Part shown: one piece after another, positions 47,227 through 57,400 of the stretch
How positions within the stretch are numbered: the stretch's first letter is position 1
Layout of the letters: every line of letters starts with the position of its first letter
Assembly: GCA_900323505.1 (NCBI GenBank)
Contig: OOIN01000001.1
Coordinates: 2,170,001-2,234,000 of the forward strand
Source of the DNA: Ustilago trichophora
Taxonomy: Eukaryota > Basidiomycota > Ustilaginomycetes > Ustilaginales > Ustilaginaceae
Reading direction: 5' to 3'
DNA: 64,000 nt
Program-made: the position numbers and the translations under genes
The notes under the pieces: model-generated
Told to the model about the DNA's origin: nothing
Database searches by the model: none
What the model saw: the letters and a program-made list of their open reading frames with translations, nothing else

Positions 47227-50013
47227 TGTGATGGTCGGCTTGACTGAATGCTGGGCTGTATGAGTATATCGAGATTGGGAGTCATTATATGAGTCAGTGT
47301 CAAGATCGAATGTACCTACTTGAGATGCTTGGAGGTTTGGCCCCTCCGATGCTAGAGTCCAGCTCGCAGGCACCTAGCCTTCACCATCGCATCTTCTCTT
47401 GCTCGGCGGCGTCGAAAGATGCAGGAACCAGTGTGTCGTAGACAATCAACTTGACGTCGAAGGGCGTATTCAAGACCCAAACGGCCCTGACGCAAGAAAA
47501 GCCAACATTTCGAGATGCGGAGCGCGACAAGAAAACCAATGGATGTACCATGTCATGCTGCTATTCCATCATGCGCGGCTGAACCACGACGCAGTACCAG
47601 ACATTTTGCTGCAGAGCTGTTTCGGAACTTGACGCCCTTTTGTCTGTTTGCATCTGGAAGGTTTCGATCACATCCTACCCTAGTTCGTATTGCAAGGTCG
47701 TGTTGAGGTCACAACGTCCGTGGTACGTGAGCCCATGCCCGAGCCTTCCTAAAAGCAAGATCGACTCTGCCTTGCCTCCTTCCTTTCTTGGAGTGGCTGT
47801 GATGGCGTAATGTAACGACCACTGGTATGCTCGTCGAGGGGATACTTACAATGATGAATCGACTAGACGAAGCGTGAGACAAAGCAGCGAGGATGCGAGA
47901 ACAAAGTCGTGGTGAAAGAGAAGTCGCAAAAAGTTTCTAGATCCTGGGTCAAAAGAGTGACGACGGTGAGAACGAATGTGTAGGGAGCCGATGGGGACAA
48001 GGACAAAGAAGAGGGAGAACGATGAGGAGAGGAAGAGAGGGAAAGGATGGAAAGATGGTACGGCAAGATGATCCTGAAGGCTGTGGAGAGCTCAGTCAGT
48101 GATTCGGAGACCCGAGGATAGGAAAACTCGCACTGGCTGTAGGCGAGTCTCTGGGGGCAGAATAGGGGGGTTTGCTGGCGTGCAGAGCATGGACTTGCAG
48201 CAGCATCATCAGCAGCAGTCAACAGGCGACAGATGCACACACACTTCAAGCTCTTAGGTTTGTGCCCTTTGTGTGGGTTGGATTTGGTGCGAAGACAGAG
48301 AGGAGAGGAAGCTGAAGCACGCGAGCAGAGCAAATCTCAAAAAAGAGGGGAGAGAACAACACTCAGACAAGAAAAGGAAACAAAAAAAAAAAGAGAAAAT
48401 AGAGGCGCTTGCAGATGGCTTTGTGTCAGAATCCAAGGTGTGTGATTTCAGGTTTGACAGGAACAGAGCGCGCTTTGCAGATCCCGACGACGCCTCGGCT
48501 GCTCCGATTCGAATTCCTCAGCAGAGATGGGATGCAGGTTGTTTGCACGCGCGTGCTGCTGCCGCTGCTGCTGCACTCTTCTGACGACTCTTTCTCTTGC
48601 ACTTGATCTCTTCTTGGCTTGCACACAGCTGCTGACACAATAATGCTGCAATGTTGCGACCTTTGCAGATGAAAAGGCTCATTGTTCTCCAGTCCTACAA
48701 TGTGCCAGCGCGCCGCTGTGATGCCGATTTCACATCCTGCGAGCAGCATCTCAAACTCATGCGCCACGACTCAACAGCACCACACCAACTGGAGCCAGCA
48801 AAGCCAGTCGAGAGATCGTACAACAAGCCGGCAGCTAGCACATTCCACAGTGCATTGAGTTGATGGCAGCTTTTTCCAAAACAGGAACCGAGAGGCGAAA
48901 AGATGCTCCTGTGATGTGACCCGGGTTCGGCGACAAAGAACAAGCACCGCAGATCACGCCGAAGAAACAAAAGGGAGGCACAAACTCCGTTGATGGACAA
49001 GAGCTGTTGTCGGTGCAACCCAAGAGCATGCTGGAGAGGCAGGGGCTCGAGAAATGTGGACAAAGCCAAACCGGGCAAAGAGCGAAGAGCGCATCGGTGT
49101 CGGAGTCTCAATTTGGCCTGCAGAAATGGCTCCGTGGCATCCTTCGTTCCAGCCCGGCCTTCTCTTCTTCCCTCTCTTGGCCTTTGGCTCGGAGTCGCGG
49201 CGACACAGATTTGACGCTAACTTAGCAGCAGCATGAGGAATACAGTATTTACAACAGCGGGCTTGTTGCTTCCCACGGAACTTGCCTCCTTGACGTCCTT
49301 TGAAAATAGGAACATGAGATCTGCATCAGGAACCAACAGCAAGGAGGAGCAGGATCGACATCTTGGAACACGACATGACAAGAAAGGGTCTAACAAAGGG
49401 TCCAAAGCCGTTCCGCCTTCGACTCCACGCTGTCATCTACACATCTACACATCTACACACCTAGACACCTGAGAGAATACACTCTGTCCATGTTCTTTAT
49501 CTCATGTTAACAGGGAAGCACCGATAGGATTTGTCGGTATTGGAGAGCTAGCGTAGTCTTGAAACAGTGGCCAAAGAGGGTTTCGGCAGAGGCTTAGGTC
49601 TTACGAGAGTGAGAGCCGCCATATTCAGTGTTAGATCTGCGACAGATACTTGCCGGAACTCGGACACATCACGTGAGCTTAAAAAGTGGCCATCTGGGGG
49701 AAATTTTTGCTGAAATTCCAGGTTCAGGAAAATTTCCACTGAAAAGCAGAGAACCCTGGACTGCCGCGCTCCACCAAAAAGAAGAGCTTCTTCTTCATTT
49801 GGCTAGAGCCCTCTCCATCCTCGCACCTTGACCCTTACCACCGTCTTGCTCCTACGTTGTACGATCCGTCGCATCGAATCATTTGGCTAGAAGTGTATCT
49901 ACACTGATTAGCCCCGGAACTTCCAAGGTATCAGTCTAGCCAACCCGCACAGGCTACCACCTCGTTCCCACACCTTCAAGGCGTCGACGAACGCCTCATA
50001 ACGGTCGCCCAAA
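47227..50013. other. 2.8-kb gene-poor divergent region, GPI protein/NOP7
   Basis: No convincing gene is visible on either strand. The sequence contains CT-rich and GA-rich blocks (47960-48060 and 48290-48400), a CATCTACACATC repeat (about 49433-49465) and one TACAGTA (49241-49247). The NOP7-proximal part is CT-rich. Promoters of both neighbours presumably lie here; the central 2 kb is unexplained. Confidence 0.45.
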
Positions 50014-52038
50014 ATGGCCAAGATGAAGCAGAAGGGAAAGTCTGGCGCTGCCAAGAACTATGTCACCCGTAACCAGGCTATAAAGAAGCTCCAGGTGACC
50101 CTCGCTGACTTCCGTCGTCTCTGCATTCTCAAAGGTATCTTCCCCCGCCAGCCCAAGAGCGTCCGCAAAGCCAACAAGGGCTCCACTGCCCCTACCACCT
50201 TCTTCTTTGCCAAGGACATCGCATACCTCCAGCATGAGCCCGTGTTGCAGTCGCTGCGTGACCACAAGACTTTCGCCAAGAAGCTCTCGCGTGCCATTGG
50301 CCGAAGGGAATGGGCCGCCGCTAAGAACCTCGACGAGAGCAAGCCTACCTACCGTCTGGACCACATCATCAAGGAGCGCTACCCAACCTTCCGCGATTCG
50401 CTCAAGGACATTGACGATGCGCTCTCGCTGTTGACGCTCTTTGCCAACCTGCCTGCCACCGACAAGGTTTCGGCGGATGTTATCGCCACCTGCTCTCGCC
50501 TCTGCGCCGAGTGGCAGCTGTACGTCATGAAGACCAAGGCGCTCAAGAAGGTCTTCCTCAGCATCAAGGGTATCTACTTCCAGGCCGAGGTCAACGGTGA
50601 GACCATCACCTGGCTCGTTCCTTACCTCTTCACCCAGCATATCCCATCCGACATTGACTTCCGCATCATGTACACCTTCCTCGAGCTCTACCAAACCCTG
50701 CTTGGCTTTGTTCTGTTCAAGCTGTACACGGATGAGAACCTCGTCTACCCACCCAAGTTCGATGCGGCCAAGGACGAGCAGGCTGCCGGATTTGGCGCGC
50801 TCACCCTCGACGCTGCCAGCGCTGCTGTGCTGCGTGGTGAGAACACCATCACCACCGCTGCCATGACCAACGGCGCAGCTCCATCATCGTCTTCGACCGT
50901 CATCACCGCTTCGGGCAAGAAGGTTTCGGCCAAGGACGTCAAGAAGCAGATCAAGGCCATCTCCAAGTCGGGCAACATTGCCGCTGATGCCGAAGAAGAA
51001 GACATTGTCGACGAGGCTATCGCTGAGGACGCCGAGGAGGAGGAGGACAAGTTTGTCGAGCAGCCATCCAAGTCGGCAGAAGAGCAAGAGTCGACAGAGC
51101 ACTTGACCACATTCGACGAGATCCAAGCAGCTTCTGCGGCAAGCGAGGGTGCTGCCAACGGTCTCTTTACACCTTACGTCTTTTACATTTCGCGAGAGTG
51201 TCCACGAGCGGTGATCGAGTTTGTTCTTCGCTCATTCGGTGCACTTCCAGGGCGTATTGGATGGGACATGGTGGCAGGTGCAGGCAGTGCGGTGGACGAG
51301 GACGACGCAAGGATCACACATCACATTATTGACAGGCCGGTGCCGGCAAGTGGTATGAAGAGGTACGCGGGCAAGCGTGTATTCGTGCAGCCACAGTACA
51401 TTGTCGACTGCGCCAACGCGAGGAAGTTGCTTCCTGCTGGACCGTATGGACCTGGCCAGACTCTGCCACCACACTTGAGCCCCTTTGTCGACGATGCCGA
51501 GGTGGCCCGTCGTGGTGGCTACGTTCCCGAGGAGGCAAGAGAGCAGCTTGGTCTCGAGGCCGATGCTGCTGCTGTGGCTTCCGAGGACGACGACGAAGAC
51601 TCGGACGAGGGGCTTGAAGCCGACGAGGACATGGAAGAGGCTGAGGAAGAGGAGACACGAGCCACATCGCGCCCTGCGCTGGCGGCCCTTCTCGCCGATC
51701 CCACCGATGCCGCCGAAGCGGGTCTTTTGGACGCCGCCGAATTGGAAGCCGAAGCAGCTGGCGGTGAAGACGCACTGGAAGACATGCGCCGCAAACACAC
51801 TGCCGCTCTCAAGCAGGCCAAGAAGACCACCAAGGCCTCGTCTCGCGGCTCTGCAGCCACAACACGCAAGACCGAGGAGCAGGAGGCCAAGGAAATGTCC
51901 AAGATGATGATGAGCAACCGTCAGCGCAAGTTGTACGAGAAGCTCAACTACTCTTCTGGCAAGCGGGCCGAGGAGACGGCCAAGTTGCAGCAGAAGAAGA
52001 AAGCGCTCAACAAGAAGGCTGTCAAGGCCAACAAGTGA
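50014..52038 (+). CDS. NOP7: Pescadillo homologue Nop7 (PeBoW complex)
   Basis: The single-exon ORF of 674 aa starts MAKMKQKGKSGAAKNYVTRN, the classical pescadillo opening. The pescadillo N-terminal domain (about 8-285) includes DFRRLCILKGIFPRQPKSVR and IKERYPTFRDSLKDIDDALS. An acidic linker is followed by a BRCT domain (about 380-490) with YFYISRECP-like (here FYISRECPRAVIEFVLRSFG), ITHHIIDRPV and FVQPQYIVDCANARKLLP. The C-terminus is acidic, then basic and helical (KMMMSNRQRKLYEKLNYSSG). With Erb1 and Ytm1, Nop7 is needed for 27S pre-rRNA processing and 60S assembly in the nucleolus. Confidence 0.97.
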   Translation: MAKMKQKGKSGAAKNYVTRNQAIKKLQVTLADFRRLCILKGIFPRQPKSVRKANKGSTAPTTFFFAKDIAYLQHEPVLQSLRDHKTFAKKLSRAIGRREWAAAKNLDESKPTYRLDHIIKERYPTFRDSLKDIDDALSLLTLFANLPATDKVSADVIATCSRLCAEWQLYVMKTKALKKVFLSIKGIYFQAEVNGETITWLVPYLFTQHIPSDIDFRIMYTFLELYQTLLGFVLFKLYTDENLVYPPKFDAAKDEQAAGFGALTLDAASAAVLRGENTITTAAMTNGAAPSSSSTVITASGKKVSAKDVKKQIKAISKSGNIAADAEEEDIVDEAIAEDAEEEEDKFVEQPSKSAEEQESTEHLTTFDEIQAASAASEGAANGLFTPYVFYISRECPRAVIEFVLRSFGALPGRIGWDMVAGAGSAVDEDDARITHHIIDRPVPASGMKRYAGKRVFVQPQYIVDCANARKLLPAGPYGPGQTLPPHLSPFVDDAEVARRGGYVPEEAREQLGLEADAAAVASEDDDEDSDEGLEADEDMEEAEEEETRATSRPALAALLADPTDAAEAGLLDAAELEAEAAGGEDALEDMRRKHTAALKQAKKTTKASSRGSAATTRKTEEQEAKEMSKMMMSNRQRKLYEKLNYSSGKRAEETAKLQQKKKALNKKAVKANK

Positions 52039-54471
52039 AGGCTCTCTCCATGATTTGTTTAGATAGGCTCTCTTTTTCTGCATCATATGGTTCCGGTCGC
52101 TTTCAATGCAATTCTGATTACTGTTACTGATAGCTGTTTGACATGAGTCTGTTTGTGATTTTCGTTCTCAAAAGACGGTGGGCTGAACATGACTTGGCTT
52201 GTTTCGGATTGCGGGGAGCCCCGCACGGAAGCATGGTCGCAACATTTAGCGTGGGCGTAGAGGTCCGGTCTCGCTAATGGATGACAGCTACTAAGTTATG
52301 GCACCAATGGCACTGCGACTCGACGAAGGCTGGAAGCCTCAGCACGACAAAAAAGGTGAAGCTCGTGGGTGACACTTTGCGGAAAAAGAGCGAGGTAAAG
52401 TTGCCGCACTATCCAATTGATTCCCCGCACATACGGCGCGCTTTTTTGTCTCTCGTCGCTCTCTACAGTAAGCCGTAAATACTGTCGCTCATGTACCTTA
52501 TGAACGGCTCGATTGTCTGATTGGTTCATGCGATCTCGGAATCGACATTCTTCCATCCAGCATTTGAGCCGGCAAGGAGCTCAAGACGAAGGCGGTTGCG
52601 CGCAGAGTTGTTGATTGTGAGGCTGAGACAGCTTCCGAGACTTGAAAAACATCCTCTCTCTTGGCTATTGAGCGAGCAGGAAGAAGGGTGAGGATGGCAT
52701 GCACGGATCAGACACATGCTTTTGGCCGTGTCAATTGCCGATCAGACCCTTTGACGAGGGACTGTCACATCCGGCTTGTGGTCGGTTCGGATGTTGCGCG
52801 GCATAGTAGAAATCTGTTGTCTTGTTCTCTCGTCTTTCTCGTTTCTCTTTTCAGCGATTCACACATAGTAGAGTGTCTTGCACCTCGTTGGTGATGGTGC
52901 CAAGCCAAATATTGGAATGGATCGTCGAACTGAACGCACCGCATGGTCACCTCAAAAAGCGTTTTTGGCTCTGCAAGGCATCGTCGTAATGCAGCCAAAG
53001 TTGGGAGGAAGTGGAAACTGTTCCATGCAGCAGCCTGCATTCCGACGTTCAAGCCTCACTCTTTTCTTTTTTTCTTCTTTTTTTCTCATTTTCGCTTTCA
53101 GATGTGGTTCGTCACAGCTGCTCTCGGAATTGCGCGAAATCGAATTGCTTTGCCCTCGATGCCAGCTTGAGAAGAAGATATGCCGTAATACACAGATCGG
53201 TGCGATGGACGATGCTCAATGATCGCAGAGCCGGACAAGATCCAAGGTCAGCAGAGGAGACAGAGGCTCGCTCGATCGATAGCAAGCAAAAGAAAGGTCT
53301 CTTGTCCTTTTGCAATTTACGCCGTGCGTGATCTCTCGAGTCTCTCTCAAATTCCGTCTCCGCATTTTCACATTTTTGCTCTATCTCCTCATACCATATA
53401 TGCAATACTGTATGGCGTTGCAATTTGGTGCAACACGAAGATCGCTGCACCGCATCTGCACGCTCGCTTGCTTTAACTTTTGGCAGCTGCACAAGACATG
53501 CTGGTTGGAACGCAGGTTTTGCGAGCTCCCACAGGGGATAAGGCAGGGATCAGAACGGCAATCGCCGTGGTTTGGACTTACTCTACTTCTTGTCAAAAGA
53601 CGGCAACGCAGCAGCTGAGCGTCACGTCAGAATCGGATCTTTTTATGTTTATTTTTTGTTTTTGGTCCTCCTCTTTCCCCGCTCTCTCTCCTTTTGGATA
53701 GAATCTCGTATCAAAAGGGCTCGTACTGTACTGTACATACTGTACAGTTGCCGTTCCTCGATAGTTATTCACGATCCGCTGCCCTCGCTCTCTTCGCTCT
53801 CTTTGAGTTGGCTCGCCTCGCCTCGCTTTCGCTTCTGGCCAGTTGCTGCCTTCCCTTTGGGCAACCTCGCCTAAACTGCAGCCCTGTCAAAGCTCCAAAC
53901 CCTCAAGCCGTGTCCACTTTCCGCGTCCGCTTTCACCATACAACACTGCCATCCTTCTGATCCGTGTGCTTCGTGTCTCACTCGACCAGCCGGCTTCATT
54001 GTTCCATCCGTCCATCCTGTCTGTGCTGCACGGCGTCTTGCAGCTCCAACGCACACACTCAGCTTCCACAGACACTCAGCCCTCAATCTTCTGTCTCGCG
54101 GGCATCTCGTCCGCATAGCCGCCATCATTTCTCGCTTTTCCTCTCTTCCCCCTTCTCAGCCCTCACAAGGTCATCTTCTCACCTTCATCCTCCTAGATAC
54201 GACCTCGCTGCATCATCATCGTGCGGTCCATCATCAGTGTTAGGATCACTCTCACACCTCCGACACTCCCATCTGGGGCACGGGCTCCTCTTGATATCAC
54301 ACCCTTCCATTGCTCCCTTTGCTACTGCAAGGAGACGCTCATCCCAGTGCCAACAGGAACGATTCCTCATCACCAGCTTCAAGGGCCACACTAAGCAGCA
54401 ACGACACTGCTGTGACCAACTCAACTCTCGACAACAACAAAATCAGCTCCCAGCGAGGATTATAACACAAG
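52039..54471. other. 2.4-kb gene-poor region upstream of the DUF3818 gene
   Basis: No recognisable ORF is present. A cluster of three TACTGTA motifs within 21 bp (53724-53744) lies about 730 bp upstream of the large gene, with single TACTGTA/TACAGTA motifs at 52464 and 53406. The last 600 bp are CT-rich, as expected of a fungal 5' leader. Part of this region could be transcribed leader of the large gene. Confidence 0.45.
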
Positions 54472-57400
54472 ATGCCGTCTGGACTACGACGACCACCGCC
54501 GGACAGGAGCCGTATCATCACTCACATGGGTCTTCCTCCTCGAGAACCTGTTCCTGAGCCTACCAGTCCATCCTATCACCCCTCTTTTCCGCGCTCACGT
54601 AGGGACAGCAATACTTCTGGCGCAAGACACACCAGCGAGCGCTCTTTCAACGCCAGGCGCGCTGCTGCTGCCGCCACCCGCGATTCCTCCGATGCTTACG
54701 ACGACCCTCGCTACACGAGCTCTACGCGCCAGTACGATTCCGACCCTCGCCAGGACTCACGCCGCAGTACTCGCGACGATGGACGTCGCAGATTCGACAG
54801 CCTTCCAGCCTCCCGCTCCCGCGCAAACAGCTCTCGTCGACCTCCTCTGCCCGACTTTGACGACCGCAACGAGCTAGACGACCTCGATGAAGAGGAAGAC
54901 CACTTTGACGACGATCGACGTTCCAACCGTCGCCGCAGCATCAACCCTCCTCGACGCGAAGAACCTCTCCGTGCAGCTCCCCGCTCTGAACGCGCCGCAG
55001 CCAAATCCGAGCGAGGCGGCACTGGCCATCGTCGTCAGGAGAGCGACCCGCGCCACGTTCCCGAACCCTACGAGGAGTACTCCAACGCTCGCTACACTCC
55101 TCGTGGGCCCGCTCGTTCCGTCTCCCACGGCGATCTGGAGGGTGACTATCGACGCAAGTCTAGCCTCGGCCCTACCAGCAAGCCCAGCTCGTACAACACG
55201 CGCGAAGCTCGTCGCGATGGTCTCGACCGGTCTTCTGAACGCAACCTCGATCGCTCTGCTTCCAGGTCCCAGTCCTCCACTGGACGTAGCGGCGGCATGC
55301 TGGGTCGCGTGCTCAGCCGTGCCTCAGGAGGCAGCCGCGACAACGTGAATGGATCTGGTGCACGGATGGAGAGATCCTCTTCCCGTCTCAACCGATACAG
55401 CAACCGTCATCCCAACGACCGACGCGATGAAAGCGAGATCGAGCTGGCACGCATCGAGGAGGAAGAGATGCTTCTTGCCATGCAGAAGCGCCGCAGCGCT
55501 GCCAACCGCGCTGCCAAGGGTTACGATCAATCCGACCCTCGATGGTACAGAGACGATCGTGATCTCCGCCATCCAGTTCGCTCGCGTGATTCTGCTCAGC
55601 CTGCGGGTCTCGAGCGAAGCGCCAGTGCTGTCAGGAGGAGCATGGACCGCGAGCGCCAGCGTACACTGGATGCGCTGGAGCGAAATGACCGTGATCTCCC
55701 CATGGTGTCTCGCACTGATGCCGTCGTCCGCTCACGATCGCAGCTCAAGCCCCAGTCGCAACCGCAACCGCGCCGCTCTGCTGACGTCTCTCGCTCCCGC
55801 TCCAACGCTGCGCCTCAAAAGGCTTCCCGCGAGGCTGCTCTGGCCGCCATCACCGGTGTCACCACCGGTGCCGTCGCATCCAATGCAATCAGGAAGCACG
55901 ACAGGAACAACAGACACACCGAACGCATCGCTGAAGATGAGGACGAAGAGAGTGAGAGCGATATTTCGTCTGATGACGATGCTCTGCTTGAAGATGCTCC
56001 CGAGCCTGCGGATGTCCATGATGACGAGGCGATCCCTATCATCGTGGCCAAATCGGCCAAGCCCGTCCAGAACGGCAAGGCAGTGACCGGTGCCGCCCCA
56101 ACTGCCGCTGCCACCAAGAGAGTTCCAGAGACGACCAGTGACGACGAAGAGGACTCGGACGACGGCTCCGATGACGACAGCACCGAGCAGACCTCGGAAG
56201 GTCTCGAATCGGCCAGCAAGCCTGCACCGGCTATTCCTGTGGCCGTTGCCTCCACGGGCCCCGCTGCCTCCAGGTCCAGCTCAAAACTCGTTGCTACCAA
56301 CTCGAACGGTCGTACTGCTCCCAAGGGCTACATGAACTTTACTCGCAAAACTCCTCCTGCGGCCGCCGCTCCTGTGGCGACCGAAACCCGCGCTCAGTCC
56401 GACTCAGAGGATTCCGAGTCCAGCGACGACGATGACGGGGAGGAAGAAGAGGTTGACGCAACTCCAAGACGTTCGCGTGCTACCCCTGCTGCAGTGATTG
56501 CCGCTGGGGCCGGTGGTGCCGCCGCCGCAGCCGGTGCACTGGCTGCCAAGCGCAGTTCCCAAGCTGAGAAAGAGCAACGCCGAGCTGCCAAGCTCCAAGC
56601 TGAGCACGAGCAAAAGGCCGCCGAGGCTCAGGCACGCGCTGCCAAAGCCGAACGCTCTGCCGAGAAGCGTCGAGCGAAAGAGGAAGCCTCTGCCGCTGCC
56701 GCTGCAGCCGCCCTTGCTGCCAAGGAGGCCAAGCGTAACGAAAAGATCAAGAAGAGGGAGGCCAAGCAGGCCGAACTCGAGCGCAGGCGCGAGGAAGAGT
56801 CCCAGGCACGCGACCGTGCCATTCGTGAAAAGGAAGAAGCTGAGGAACAGCGTCTCCTCGCCGTCCGCAACAAGGAGCGCGAACGCGAAGAAAAGGCCGA
56901 GGCTCGACGAGCAAGCCGACGCCGTCCTCACGGAGCCACTGGACCCAAGATGCGTGACGCAGGGGTCAAGCCGCTCACTCCCCAGCAGCGCCATTACTTG
57001 CTCAAGGCGCTTGTCATGCTGCAAATGCAGAGCGAGTGGGCCGAAGTCGAGAAGCTCGGTGCGCTTACCGAGTATGGCTACCCCTTCTCCAGCCAGCGAT
57101 CCAGACTGACTCGTGTCAAGACCTTTGAACACGGTGAAGACGCCGGCGACTATGCTGGCGCTGCTCGCGACCCTTACGCCAACGACGATGCCATGCGCGA
57201 AGCTGAGGATCTGCAGGAGCCGCTCCTGCTGCGTCATCTCTTCCACGTGCATCTGCGTCCTTTCCCAGGTCTGGACCAGGCACCGGAGAAGTACTGGCAG
57301 AAGCGCATCCAGCCCTTCTTTGACGAGATGGCCGCCCGCAACTTTTCGTCTTCGATCGAACGTGGTGAGATCTCGAAGCGCAGACTCTACGCTCTAGCTG

